The notes: generated by a model not told the origin, from the sequence alone. A stretch of 64,000 bases of DNA from Microbacterium pygmaeum (GCF_900100885.1 NZ_LT629692.1:1736001-1800000), one strand, 5' to 3'. Shown: positions 37,436 to 46,520, counted from the first letter of the stretch. Made by a program: numbers and translations.

Positions 37436-38077
37436 ATGGCTCGCATCGCCGTCATCGGAGGAACCGGCTACGCCGGCAGCAACATCGTCGCGGAGGCGGT
37501 GAGTCGTGGTCACACGGTGGTCTCAGTCGCCCGCACGGTTCCGTCCGAGCGCGTCGAAGGCGCGACCTACATCGAAGGCACCCTGCTGGACGTCCCCAGC
37601 CTCGTCGCCGAGCTGCAGGGCGTCGATGTCGTGGTCTCCACTGTTCCGGCTCGTGGTGACATGGTCGGCAACGTGCGCAACAACGTGGCCGAGCTGACGG
37701 CGGAGCTCGCCGAGAATGTCCGCGTCGGCGTCATCGGCGGCGCCGGTGGCAGCCTCGTCGCCGAGGGCGGCGAGCGGCTCGTGGATCAGCCCGAGTTCAC
37801 CGAGGAGTACAAGCCCGAGGCGCTTGAGGCGATCGGCATCCTCGAGGACCTGCAGGCGGGTCCGGCCACACGCGATTGGTTCTACATCCACCCGGCCGGC
37901 GGGTTCGGCGTGTGGGCGCCGGGCGAGCGGACCGGCTCGTACCGCGACGGCGGGGACGTGCTCGTGACCGACGAGAAGGGCGACTCGTACATCTCCGGCC
38001 CCGACCTCGCGGTCGCGGTCGTGGATGAGATCGAAGACCCGAAGCACTCGCGCGAGCGGTTCACCGTCGGGTATTGA
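37436..38077 (+). CDS. NAD(P)H-binding protein, atypical SDR-like
   Basis: 213 aa. The N-terminus ARIAVIGGTGYAGSNIVAEAVSRGHTVVSVART is a Rossmann fold with G-G-T-G-Y-A-G, typical of NmrA/atypical short-chain reductases. The following VDVVVSTVPARGDMVGNVRNNV and VGVIGGAGGSLVAEGGERLVDQPEFTEEY fit the family of small NAD(P)H-binding oxidoreductases such as YwnB. No Tyr-x-x-x-Lys catalytic pair is seen in the usual place, so it may be a redox sensor or a reductase on another substrate. It has a clear GAAAGGGAG ribosome binding site and stands alone. Confidence 0.85.
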   Translation: MARIAVIGGTGYAGSNIVAEAVSRGHTVVSVARTVPSERVEGATYIEGTLLDVPSLVAELQGVDVVVSTVPARGDMVGNVRNNVAELTAELAENVRVGVIGGAGGSLVAEGGERLVDQPEFTEEYKPEALEAIGILEDLQAGPATRDWFYIHPAGGFGVWAPGERTGSYRDGGDVLVTDEKGDSYISGPDLAVAVVDEIEDPKHSRERFTVGY

Positions 38078-38110
38078 CGCGCGCCAGCGCCGTATCCAGA
38101 CCCGCCCGAC

Positions 38111-39436
38111 TCACACGAGGTCGCGCCAGTCGACCTCGTCGCCCGCCGACGACGAGGACGACCGCGATCCGACGGCGGTTCCGCCGGCCGTGATGACCGG
38201 GATGGACATCGTCTCGGTCGGCGGGCCCATCACCGTCGCCTCGTCGCGGCGGTGGCTGAGGACGTCGTCGACATAGCTCGTGAGCACCTCGGCGAGGGGG
38301 ACCGCCTTCCCGCGCGCCTGGGACATGTACCAGCGGTGCTCGAGCACCTGGTGGAACACCTCGGCGGGCTCGAGCTTCGAGCGCAGCTCGAACGGGATCG
38401 CCTTGATCACCGGCTCGAAGACACGCGTCAGCCACTCGTGCGCGACCATCTCCTCGTCGTCTCCCAGCCGCGAGATGCGCGCGCGGAATTCGTCGAGATC
38501 GTTCAGCAGCCTGCGGGCCTGGTTCTCTTCGACATCGAGCCCGGTGAGGCGCAGCAGGCGACGCTGGTGGTGTCCGGCATCCACCACCTTCGGCTCGATC
38601 GAGACCTTCGTGCCGTCGGTCGTGGCCTGGATCGACATCTCGCCGATGTCGAATCCGAGGTCGTTGAGACGCTGCACCCGCTCGGTGATGCGCCACGACT
38701 CGTTCGCCGAGAAGGTCTCCTGGTCGGTCAGCGCCGCCCACAGCGACCGGTACGAGGACATGATGCCGTCGGCGATCGCGATCGCGTCGACCCCGCCCTC
38801 CAGGCGGCCCCCGGCTTCGAGGTCCATGATCTCGCCGGCGATGTTCGTGCGGGCGACGTCGAGGTCGTGGTTGCGCTGTCCGGGCGTGAGGCCGCCTTCA
38901 TGCAGCTCACCGGTCTCGGCGTCGACGAGGTAGGCAGCGTACGCGCCGGCGTCGCGGCGGAAGAGCGTGTTCGAGAGCGACACATCGCCCCAGAAGAAGC
39001 CGACGTTGTGCAGGCGCACGAGCAGGGCGGCCAGCGCGTCCACGAGCCGGGTCGCGGTGTCGGGCCGCAGCACCTGGGTGAACAGGGCGCGGTAGGGCAT
39101 CGAGAAGCGCAGGTGCGCGGTGACCAGCGCTGCCGGGAGTGGCCGGCCCGCGGCATCCGTGCGTCCCGCGATCACGGCGACGCGCTCCACGCAGGGGGCG
39201 TCGAGCCGCGTGAGGTTGCCGAGCATGTCGTACTCGCGGCGCGCCATCTCCTCGGTGGTCTCCTTGATCGCCACCACGCGCCCCGACAGGTTCGCGAAGC
39301 GCACCAGGTGGCGGGAGAGGCCCTTCGGCAGGAACACGATGATGCTGCTCGGCCAGTCGGCGAGGGGTGTCGACCAGGGGAGCGTGAGGAGTCCGGGATC
39401 GACCGAGCTGGCGGTGATGCTGAGTGCGTCTGGCAT
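38111..39436 (-). CDS. DUF4032-domain protein with kinase-like features
   Basis: 441 aa from the ATG at 39436. The middle part looks like a degenerate protein-kinase fold. LSGRVVAIKETTEEMARREYDMLGNL resembles the VAIK lysine and C-helix Glu. LVRLHNVGFFWGDVSLSNTLFRRDAGAYAAYLVDAETGEL resembles a catalytic loop (G-D-V-S-L-S-N) and a D-x-E metal motif. The C-terminal domain (about 250-400) is DUF4032. Function is not established. The kinase comparison is my reading of motifs and predicts ATP binding. The tail is Ser-rich and low in complexity. Confidence 0.8.
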   Translation of the reverse strand: MPDALSITASSVDPGLLTLPWSTPLADWPSSIIVFLPKGLSRHLVRFANLSGRVVAIKETTEEMARREYDMLGNLTRLDAPCVERVAVIAGRTDAAGRPLPAALVTAHLRFSMPYRALFTQVLRPDTATRLVDALAALLVRLHNVGFFWGDVSLSNTLFRRDAGAYAAYLVDAETGELHEGGLTPGQRNHDLDVARTNIAGEIMDLEAGGRLEGGVDAIAIADGIMSSYRSLWAALTDQETFSANESWRITERVQRLNDLGFDIGEMSIQATTDGTKVSIEPKVVDAGHHQRRLLRLTGLDVEENQARRLLNDLDEFRARISRLGDDEEMVAHEWLTRVFEPVIKAIPFELRSKLEPAEVFHQVLEHRWYMSQARGKAVPLAEVLTSYVDDVLSHRRDEATVMGPPTETMSIPVITAGGTAVGSRSSSSSAGDEVDWRDLV

Positions 39437-39464
39437 GGGTCCCTCGGAGGCTGACGGGAAAACA

Positions 39465-39501
39465 GACGGCGCGGGTGGGTCCAAGACCCGCCCGCGCCGT
39501 C
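39465..39501 (-). terminator. Hairpin terminator after the sugar ABC ATPase gene
   Basis: GACGGCGCGGGTGGGT pairs with 39486-39501 with one mismatch over a CCAAG loop. It lies 11 nt past the stop codon at 39513 on the minus strand and upstream of the DUF4032 gene. Confidence 0.75.
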
Positions 39502-39512
39502 GGAAGTGCTGA

Positions 39513-40616
<1,104 letters not shown>

Positions 40617-40845
40617 TTTCTTCTCCTTCACCGGCAGGTACGTGCCGGACGATCCGTAGTGATGGAATGGCGGGAGCTCACCCGCACGCCCTTCGTCGGG
40701 CGCTCCTCAAGTATGACACGGGCTGTGCGCAGTGTCCGTCTGGGTATTTCCCAGCCTGCCTGGTTAGCATCGTCCTCGGCTGTCTCACGTCTGTGCAGTC
40801 GTTGCGGGCCGCCCCTCGACCCGCTGTCTTCGCCCGAGAGGTCCC

Positions 40846-41835
40846 ATGTCCAACGACGAGTCCCCGAACGTGCCTGCGCAGCGCGACCGCCGTCACGCGG
40901 TCCGCGAAAAGGCGCAGCAGGTTCAGGCGCAGCAGTCGCGGGCGCGGGTGATCCGGACGACCTCTCTGGTCGTCGCGATCGCCGCTGTCATCGCGATCGC
41001 CGCCGTCGTTGTCACCTGGACGGTCACGACGGGGTCGTCGCGTCCGCTGATGAAGCCCGCCAACGTCACGGACGACGGATTCGTGGTCACCTCGGTTCCG
41101 CCGACTGCCGCGACCGCACAAGGGTCGGGCTCGGTTGATGACACCACCGCCGCCCAGTCGCTCGAAGCCGCCCCGACGGCCGAGCCCACTGCGGAGCCGA
41201 CCCAGACCGCACAGCCGGTGGTCGACATCCGGATCTACGTCGACTACCTCTCCACCGGTTCGCGCGACTTCCAGCTCGCCAACTCGCAACAGCTCTCCAA
41301 GTGGGTGAGTCAGGATGCCGCGACCTTGACGTACTACCCGGTGGCGATGCTCACCGCCAAGTCGAACGGCACGAAGTACTCGCTGCGAGCAGCCAGCGCC
41401 GCCGCCTGCGTCGCGACGCATTCGCCCGACGCGTTCTTCAAGTTCAACAACGACCTGCTGGCGCAGCAGCCCACGGTCGATTCGGACGGCTACAACGACA
41501 GCGAGCTCGCCGCGATGGCGATCGCCGCCGGTTCGGACTCGCCCAAGACGGTCCGCTCGTGCATCGAGAAGGAGGACTTCGCCTCCTGGGCGAAGACCGC
41601 CACCGAGCGCGCGCTGCAGGGGTTGCCGGACACCGACGAACTCGCCCTCATGAGCACGCCGACCGTGCTGGTGAACGGTGTCCCCTATGTGGGCGCACTC
41701 AACGACCCGAAGGAGTTCGCGCAGTTCGTGCTGACGAGCGCCTCCGACGCGTACTACGAGACGCCCACGCCGGCCCCGACCGCTACCACGTCGCCGAGCG
41801 CAACGGAGACGGCCACTCCCACTCCCACCCCCTGA
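40846..41835 (+). CDS. DsbA-like membrane-anchored thioredoxin-fold protein lacking CxxC
   Basis: 329 aa. A short charged cytoplasmic part (1-40), one helix (about 42-65, VIRTTSLVVAIAAVIAIAAVVVTWTV), and a long Thr/Pro/Glu linker lead to a DsbA/thioredoxin_4 domain (about 125-310). The domain starts VDIRIYVDYLSTGSRDFQLANSQQL; where active members have C-x-x-C, this one has LSTGSRDF (residues 135-142). The cis-Pro segment LMSTPTVLVNGVPYVG is kept. Only two cysteines remain (in AACVATH and VRSCIEK). It is therefore probably not an oxidoreductase but a structural or chaperone-like relative. The tail is Thr/Pro-rich. Confidence 0.85.
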   Translation: MSNDESPNVPAQRDRRHAVREKAQQVQAQQSRARVIRTTSLVVAIAAVIAIAAVVVTWTVTTGSSRPLMKPANVTDDGFVVTSVPPTAATAQGSGSVDDTTAAQSLEAAPTAEPTAEPTQTAQPVVDIRIYVDYLSTGSRDFQLANSQQLSKWVSQDAATLTYYPVAMLTAKSNGTKYSLRAASAAACVATHSPDAFFKFNNDLLAQQPTVDSDGYNDSELAAMAIAAGSDSPKTVRSCIEKEDFASWAKTATERALQGLPDTDELALMSTPTVLVNGVPYVGALNDPKEFAQFVLTSASDAYYETPTPAPTATTSPSATETATPTPTP

Positions 41836-41873
41836 CGGGCTCGCGCCGGTGCGCCGGTTAGAATGGGAGACCT

Positions 41874-41946
41874 GCCGACTTGGCGCAATTGGTAGCGCAC
41901 CTAACTTGTAATTAGGGGGTTACGGGTTCAAGTCCCGTAGTCGGCT
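41874..41946 (+). tRNA. tRNA-Thr (anticodon TGT)
   Basis: A complete 73-nt cloverleaf: acceptor GCCGACT paired with AGTCGGC, D-arm TGGCGCAATTGGTAGCGCA, anticodon loop CTTGTAA (TGT, reading ACA/ACG), variable loop GGGGTT region, and T-arm ACGGG-TTCAAGT-CCCGT. CCA is not encoded. A TAGAAT -10 hexamer lies at 41859-41864, 9 nt before the gene. Confidence 0.95.
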
Positions 41947-42065
41947 CAACGTGGCGACGACACGAACGTTGTCATCAGGGGGTTACGGGTTCACGTCCCG
42001 TAGTCGGCTCAACGTGGCGACGACACGAACGTTGTCATCAGGGGGTTACGGGTTCACGTCCCGTA
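41915..42065 (+). repeat. 63-bp tandem array of the tRNA-Thr 3' end
   Basis: Starting inside the tRNA at 41915, a 63-bp unit repeats at 41978 and again, partly, at 42041-42065. Each unit carries the variable loop, T-arm and acceptor 3' strand of tRNA-Thr followed by a 30-nt spacer containing AACGT...AACGTT. The copies differ from the real tRNA by one base: the T-loop TTCAAGT becomes TTCACGT in both extra copies, changing the invariant A58. The third copy breaks off within the T-arm and runs into a damaged gene. Confidence 0.85.
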
Positions 42066-42068
42066 CAG

Positions 42069-42475
42069 AACTCCTCGTCCGACATCGGCGAGATCGCGGA
42101 TGCCGTCGAGACCTACGAAGCAGCCGGACTGGACACGATCGCCGTCGCGGAGGCCCGCTCTACATCGGCGGAATCGGAGCCAGGGGCAACAACTTCTACG
42201 ACGACATCGTCTCCAGATACGGCTTCGAGGCCGAGGCGGCCGAGATCCAGGATCTGTGCCTCGCCGGACGCCGGGCCGATGCGGCGTCCGCGGTTCCTGA
42301 CGAGCTCGTCCACGGCGTCACCCTCCTGGGCGACCCGGACCGGTTGCGTCGGAGGATCGCCGACTTCGAGCGCGCCGGGGTGACCGAGCTGCTGCTCGCG
42401 CCCGTTGCCGACACAGCCGAGCGGCGGCTCGACGACGTCGTCGAGCTCCTCCGGTTGGCAACGCCGGTCGGCTGA
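42069..42475 (+). pseudogene. LLM-class flavin-dependent oxidoreductase, internally deleted remnant
   Basis: Two pieces of one gene remain, in different frames. Piece 1 (42069-42155) translates as SSDIGEIADAVETYEAAGLDTIAVAEA, the N-terminal barrel start of luciferase-like F420/flavin enzymes. Piece 2 (42157-42475) starts LYIGGIGARGNNFYDDIVSRYGFEAEAAEIQDLCLAGRR and ends at a stop. It matches the C-terminal third of the same family. The middle, about 200 codons, is missing and the frame shifts at the join near 42155. No start codon with context remains. The 5' edge abuts the tRNA-Thr repeat array. Confidence 0.8.
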
Positions 42476-42485
42476 GCGACCGAGT

Positions 42486-43145
42486 TCAGCTGCCGGGCTC
42501 GAACAGCAGCGTCACGGAAGTGAGGCCGCTCCCGCGGTCGAAGGCCAGCGTCGCCGTCACCCGGGCGCCGCCGTCGGACGGGCCGACGGATGCGGCGAAC
42601 TGATCGCCCTCGCCGGATCTGTTGAACTCGGCCAGTGCTTCGTCGAGGCCGTCGATCTGCACGGCATCCCACCCGTACGTCGACGCCAGCCCGCGCACGC
42701 GTGCGACGCCCTCGGCCCACGTCCCCGGGACGTCGTACGTGACGGACAGGGCGGTCAACCGGCCGTCGGCCGCCTGCGCGGTCAAGCTGGCGACGTCGTC
42801 CACGACGAAGACGTCGTCGCCACCGGCGACCACGACGCGCAGCGGCCTGCGGAACTCGGCGGACTTCTCCTCGTCTGCCCCCAGGCCCAACTGCGCCGCC
42901 GGGAGTCCGCCGTCGCCGACGCGCACCCGGACGATGCCCTCGACGGTCGCGTAGTCGAACCCCGCATCGGTCAGCATCGTGGACCCGTCGGACGCCTTCT
43001 GATCAGCCGACGCGGCGGGGCTCTCCTCGGCCCACCACGAGTTCTGCACCGCGAACGTGACGAAGACGATTGCGCCGATGACGACCACCAGGATGATCGC
43101 CGGCAGCCAGGTCAGCAGTGATCGGGATCGCGCAGAAGCGGGCAC
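42486..43145 (-). CDS. Membrane-anchored hypothetical protein
   Basis: 219 aa, GTG start supported by TACCCT 6 nt upstream. One N-terminal helix (about residues 12-33, WLPAIILVVVIGAIVFVTFAV) acts as a signal anchor. The outer part has no cysteines and contains mixed strands and helices: VVVAGGDDVFVVDDVASLTAQAADGRLTALSVTYDV, then WAEGVARVRGLASTYGWDAVQIDGLDEAL. I do not recognise the domain. It is divergent from the transporter gene at 43193, with only 47 nt between the starts. Confidence 0.75.
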   Translation of the reverse strand: MPASARSRSLLTWLPAIILVVVIGAIVFVTFAVQNSWWAEESPAASADQKASDGSTMLTDAGFDYATVEGIVRVRVGDGGLPAAQLGLGADEEKSAEFRRPLRVVVAGGDDVFVVDDVASLTAQAADGRLTALSVTYDVPGTWAEGVARVRGLASTYGWDAVQIDGLDEALAEFNRSGEGDQFAASVGPSDGGARVTATLAFDRGSGLTSVTLLFEPGS

Positions 43146-43151
43146 CGTTCC

Positions 43152-43157
43152 AGGGTA
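43152..43157 (-). promoter_or_regulatory. -10 hexamer TACCCT, leaderless promoter
   Basis: TACCCT on the minus strand lies exactly 6 nt before the GTG at 43145. Confidence 0.45.
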
Positions 43158-43192
43158 ATCGGCAACCAGACACGGGCAGCAGAATAGAACCC

Positions 43193-44152
43193 GTGACCCG
43201 CCCCCGACTGCCCGCGTGGCTGGCCGTGGGCGGCGCGGTCCTGATCGGCGTCCTGACCGCGACGCAATCCCGGGTGAACGGACAGCTCGGCGTCCGGCTC
43301 GAAGACGGTCTGGTGGCCGCCGCGGTGTCGTTCGGATCCGGCTTCGGAATCCTCATCGTGCTCTCGGCCGCGCTGCCGGCAGGTCGACGGGGCTTCGCTC
43401 GACTCGTCGAGGGCGTGCGTTCCCACTCGATTCCGTGGTGGATGCTGGCGGGCGGCGCCGCCGGCGCCTTCACCGTCGCCACCCAGGGGATCGCCGTCGG
43501 CATCATCGGCGTCTCCCTGTTCACGGTGGGGTTCGTCGCCGGTCAGGTGGTGTGCAGCCTGGTGCTGGACCGCGCCGGATACGGCCCGGGCGGCGCAGTC
43601 GCCGTCACGATGCCGCGCGTCGTCGGCGGCGGACTCGCACTGGTGGCCGTCGGCATCTCGCTGTCCGGCGGGGCGCTCGGTCTCGTGCCGCTGTGGATGC
43701 TGATCCTGCCGGTCTTCGCCGGCGCCGGCGTCGCCTGGCAACAGGCCACGAACGGTCGCCTGCGCGCCCGGGTGGGCACGCCGCTGACGGCGACGTTCGT
43801 GAACTTCGCCGGGGGATCGGTCATCCTCGTGATCGCCGCGCTGATCCACGTCGCGATCGTGGGCGCGCCCGACGCGTTCCCGACCGAGCCGTGGGTCTAC
43901 CTCGGCGGGGCGATCGGGGTGGTCTACATCTTCCTGTCGGCGGCGCTCGTCGCCCATACGGGAGTGCTGCTGCTGGCGCTCGGAACGGTCGTCGGTCAAC
44001 TCGTCACGGCGCTGGTGCTCGACCTGGCCTGGCCGACTCCTGCGACGCCGGCCCTGGGCCTGCAGGTCACGATGGTCGCCGTCGCGCTGCTGTCGGTGAT
44101 CGTCGCCTCGGTGCGGTGGCGCAGACCGGGCCGGACGGATCGGCCGCGCTGA
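43193..44152 (+). CDS. DMT-family membrane protein with duplicated DUF606 domain
   Basis: 319 aa from a GTG at 43193. About ten hydrophobic helices form two similar halves. Each half starts with a helix ending in a N-G-x-L or N-G-R-L turn: LIGVLTATQSRVNGQLGVRL in the first and PVFAGAGVAWQQATNGRLRARVGTPLTATFVNFAGGSVIL in the second. The Q-x-x-x-N-G-x-L motif followed by F-x-x-G is the DUF606 (YdcZ-like) signature, and full-length fusions of this kind are known in the DMT superfamily. Likely an exporter; substrate unknown. Confidence 0.85.
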   Translation: MTRPRLPAWLAVGGAVLIGVLTATQSRVNGQLGVRLEDGLVAAAVSFGSGFGILIVLSAALPAGRRGFARLVEGVRSHSIPWWMLAGGAAGAFTVATQGIAVGIIGVSLFTVGFVAGQVVCSLVLDRAGYGPGGAVAVTMPRVVGGGLALVAVGISLSGGALGLVPLWMLILPVFAGAGVAWQQATNGRLRARVGTPLTATFVNFAGGSVILVIAALIHVAIVGAPDAFPTEPWVYLGGAIGVVYIFLSAALVAHTGVLLLALGTVVGQLVTALVLDLAWPTPATPALGLQVTMVAVALLSVIVASVRWRRPGRTDRPR

Positions 44153-44157
44153 GAGCG

Positions 44158-44703
44158 CTACTTCTTGGACGGCATCCGCGAGAGGTACTTACCGCCGTCG
44201 ACGGGTTTGCGCCGACCGACCCGTGCGTTCGCGGGCTTCCCGCCGACGTACAGCCAGCCGAGGAGCTCCTCGTCCTTGCCGAGTCCGTGCGCTTTCGCGA
44301 TCGCCTTGCTGCGGGTGTAGGAGCCGGTGCGCCAGAGAACGCCCCATCCGGCCTCGTCCAGCAGAAGGCTGAGGACATGCGCGACGCCGGATGCGACCGC
44401 CTCCTGCTCCCACCGCGGGATCTTCGAGCTCTTGCGGTAACTGGCGACCACGGCGATCAGCAGCGGTGCGCGCATCGGCTTCGAGGAGACGCCGTCGTGT
44501 CCTTCGGCCTTGTTCATGGCGCGACCGAGCACGTCGCGGTCCTTGCCGCGCAACTCGATCAGGCGCCACGGCCGCAGGGAGGAGTGGTCGGCGACGCGTC
44601 CGGCAGCCGAGATCAGGTCGACCAGCTCGGCGTTGCTGGGTGCGGCATCCGTCACCTTCGACCACGACCGGCGGGTGCGCACCGCCTCGAGGGCGGCCGT
44701 CAC
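44158..44703 (-). CDS. Nitroreductase-family protein
   Basis: 181 aa, GTG start overlapping the msrB stop (GTGA). FMN-binding landmarks of the nitroreductase fold are present: AVRTRRSWSKVTDAAPSNAELVDLISAAGRVADHSSLRPWRLIEL (the R-R-S and S-x-x-P-W-R segments) and VASGVAHVLSLLLDEAGWGVLWRTGSYTRS. The tail PVDGGKYLSRMPSKK is short and basic. It would reduce nitro or quinone compounds with NAD(P)H. Coupled translation with the methionine sulfoxide reductase gene suggests a shared oxidative-stress role, which is inference. Confidence 0.85.
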   Translation of the reverse strand: MTAALEAVRTRRSWSKVTDAAPSNAELVDLISAAGRVADHSSLRPWRLIELRGKDRDVLGRAMNKAEGHDGVSSKPMRAPLLIAVVASYRKSSKIPRWEQEAVASGVAHVLSLLLDEAGWGVLWRTGSYTRSKAIAKAHGLGKDEELLGWLYVGGKPANARVGRRKPVDGGKYLSRMPSKK

Positions 44704-45107
44704 GCGTCGGCTTCCGGAGTGAACTGCAGCGAGAGCGAGTTCATGCAGTACCGGTCGCCGGTGGGGGTGCCGAAGCCGTCAGGGAAGACGTGGCCGAGGT
44801 GGGATCCGCAGTTGGCGCAGCGCACTTCGGTGCGCGACATCCCGTGCGACGTGTCCTCCAGGAGTTCCACCGCCTCGGGGCGCACCGACTCGTAGAAGCT
44901 CGGCCATCCGCAGTGCGAGTCGAACTTGGTGCCGCTCTGGAACAGCTCCGCACCGCACGCGGCGCAGGTGTACAGGCCAGCGCGACTCTCATCGAGCAGC
45001 TCGCCCGTCCAGGCGCGCTCGGTGCCGGCCTGGCGCAGCACCTGGTACTGCTCGGGGGCGAGTTCGGCCCGCCACTGCTCATCGGACTTCTCGACGCTGT
45101 AGGCCAT
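44700..45107 (-). CDS. msrB: Peptide-methionine (R)-S-oxide reductase MsrB
   Basis: 135 aa from the ATG at 45107; AGGAGG lies 6 nt upstream, which favours it over the GTG one codon earlier. The zinc ligands are two C-x-x-C pairs (YTCAACGAELF and RCANCGSHLGHVF). The catalytic Cys is in GDRYCMNSLSLQF near the C-terminus, and FDSHCGWPSF is the other family hallmark with the possible resolving Cys. It repairs methionine-R-sulfoxide in proteins. First gene of a two-gene run with the nitroreductase. Confidence 0.96.
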   Translation of the reverse strand: MAYSVEKSDEQWRAELAPEQYQVLRQAGTERAWTGELLDESRAGLYTCAACGAELFQSGTKFDSHCGWPSFYESVRPEAVELLEDTSHGMSRTEVRCANCGSHLGHVFPDGFGTPTGDRYCMNSLSLQFTPEADA

Positions 45108-45198
45108 CACGAGCCTCCTTCTTTCGACAACACTCCATTCAACCCCAGGATCCGGCCCGATCGGCGTGCGTGGCTGAGCGAACGGAGAGAATGACGGA

Positions 45199-46179
45199 AT
45201 GGATGCCGCGCACGACGTCGCCGCACGGTTCGCCCGGTTCGCACGCGACGAGGCGCCCGGACGATCAGCGCTCTATGCGCAGTGGGCGGCGGGTGTCGCC
45301 GCTGACGGCGACCTGTGCGCACTGCTGGCGACGATCCCTGCGACGCATCGTCAGCCGCCGCTCGTCTTCGCAGTGACGCGCATGCTCGGCGCGCCGGAGG
45401 AGGACTATCCCGAGTGGGCGATGTGGGTGCGCACGCACGCGTCGGCTGTCGTCGCGGAATGCTCGCGCCGGAGCCTCCAGACGAACGAGCCGCTGCGCTG
45501 CGCGGCGCTGCTGCCGGCGTTCGCCGACATCGCGGGACCGCTGGCGCTTCTGGAGATCGGCGCGAGCGCCGGGCTGTGCCTGTATCCGGATCGGTACTCG
45601 TACCGCTACGCGCCCGGGCCCGACCTCGACCCTGCGGAGGCGGTATCGCCCGTCGTACTGCACTCCGCGTATCGCGGCGACGGACCGGCGCTGCGGCTGC
45701 CGGAGGTGGTGTGGCGCGCGGGGATCGATCTCGCGCCGTTGGATGCCGCGGACCCGGCCGACCGCGGCTTCCTGACGAGCCTGGTGTGGCCGGGGGAGCA
45801 GGCCAGATTCGAGCGCATCGAGGCGGCTCTCGACCTCGTCGCGGCGGATCCGCCCGTGCTGGTGGCCGGCGACGCGACAGCACCGGGCGTGCTCGAGGGA
45901 GTTGCGGCGCTGGCACCGGCAGGGGCGACGCTGGTTGTGACGCTGCCGGGAGTCCTGCCGCACATCCCGCGCGCTGGTCGGGAGCGCATCGTCGAGACGC
46001 TCGACGAACTTGGCGTTCGGTGGGTGTCGATCGAGCCGCCGGGCGCGATGCAATCCGAGGCCGGACGCGACCGCTGGAACGGGTTCGTGCTGCGTCGCAA
46101 CGGCCGGGTGCTGGCAGCAGTGGACCCACTCGGCGCGTTCGTGGAGTGGCACGCGGACCGGGAGGGGATTCGGGGTTAG
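45199..46179 (+). CDS. DUF2332-family protein
   Basis: 326 aa. The N-terminal part MDAAHDVAARFARFARDEAPGRSALYAQWAAGVAADGDLCALLATIPATHRQPPLVFAVTRML matches the DUF2332 pattern. A Rossmann-like middle (LALLEIGASAGLCLYPDRYSYRY) resembles a SAM-binding motif I (L-E-I-G-A-S-A-G). The end, RWVSIEPPGAMQ...WNGFVLRRNGRVLAAVDPLGAFVEWH, is the conserved C-terminus. Actinobacterial family with no fixed function; the motif suggests a methyltransferase fold. GAGAAT lies 6 nt before the ATG and may be its -10 element. Confidence 0.85.
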   Translation: MDAAHDVAARFARFARDEAPGRSALYAQWAAGVAADGDLCALLATIPATHRQPPLVFAVTRMLGAPEEDYPEWAMWVRTHASAVVAECSRRSLQTNEPLRCAALLPAFADIAGPLALLEIGASAGLCLYPDRYSYRYAPGPDLDPAEAVSPVVLHSAYRGDGPALRLPEVVWRAGIDLAPLDAADPADRGFLTSLVWPGEQARFERIEAALDLVAADPPVLVAGDATAPGVLEGVAALAPAGATLVVTLPGVLPHIPRAGRERIVETLDELGVRWVSIEPPGAMQSEAGRDRWNGFVLRRNGRVLAAVDPLGAFVEWHADREGIRG

Positions 46180-46182
46180 CGT
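46177..46182 (+). promoter_or_regulatory. -10 hexamer TAGCGT, leaderless promoter of the DUF3263 gene
   Basis: TAGCGT overlaps the stop codon of the DUF2332 gene and lies exactly 6 nt before the GTG at 46189. Confidence 0.5.
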
Positions 46183-46188
46183 GAGCGC

Positions 46189-46440
46189 GTGCCCCTGAAC
46201 GACCGTGATCGCGCCATCCTCGACTTCGAGGGCGAGTGGCGACGGCACGCGGGCGCGAAGGAGGAAGCGATCCGTGCGCAGCTCGGCATCTCCCCGGCGC
46301 GGTACTACCAGCTGCTGGGTCGTCTGATCGATACGACAGAGGCGCAGGAGCGCGACCCGATGCTGGTCAAGCGTCTCCGCCGCATCCGCGACGTCCGTCA
46401 GCAGGCGCGCATCGCGCGCGTCGCCGGTTCGCCCGGCTGA
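46189..46440 (+). CDS. DUF3263-family small protein
   Basis: 83 aa from a GTG. The sequence MPLNDRDRAILDFEGEWRRHAGAKEEAIRAQLGISPARYYQLLGRLIDTTEAQERDPMLVKRLRRIRDVR is the DUF3263 family over nearly its whole length. A helix-turn-helix is visible in AIRAQLGISPARYYQLLGRLI, so it probably binds DNA. It is followed directly by the LytR_C gene, a usual actinobacterial neighbour. The 3' end of the gene is part of a 37-bp tandem duplication. Confidence 0.88.
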   Translation: MPLNDRDRAILDFEGEWRRHAGAKEEAIRAQLGISPARYYQLLGRLIDTTEAQERDPMLVKRLRRIRDVRQQARIARVAGSPG

Positions 46441-46510
46441 CCCGCCCGTCCGCCCCGAATCGGGTTCGCCCGGCTGACCCGCCCGTCCGCCCTGAATCGG
46501 GTTCGCCCGG
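46426..46510 (+). repeat. 37-bp tandem duplication of the DUF3263 gene 3' end
   Basis: The unit starting GGTTCGCCCGGCTGACCCG at 46426 is repeated at 46463 with one mismatch and starts again at 46500 for 11 bases. The first copy contains the last codons and stop of the DUF3263 gene; the second is non-coding. It lies just before the promoter of the next gene. Confidence 0.85.
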
Positions 46511-46520
46511 AGTCACCGGG

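Noticed and set aside
41951..42475. Plus-strand frame of 174 codons presented as one gene
   Set aside because: Its N-terminal 60 codons translate the tRNA 3' repeats and its C-terminal part is a remnant of an LLM-class enzyme, so it is a chance fusion rather than a gene.
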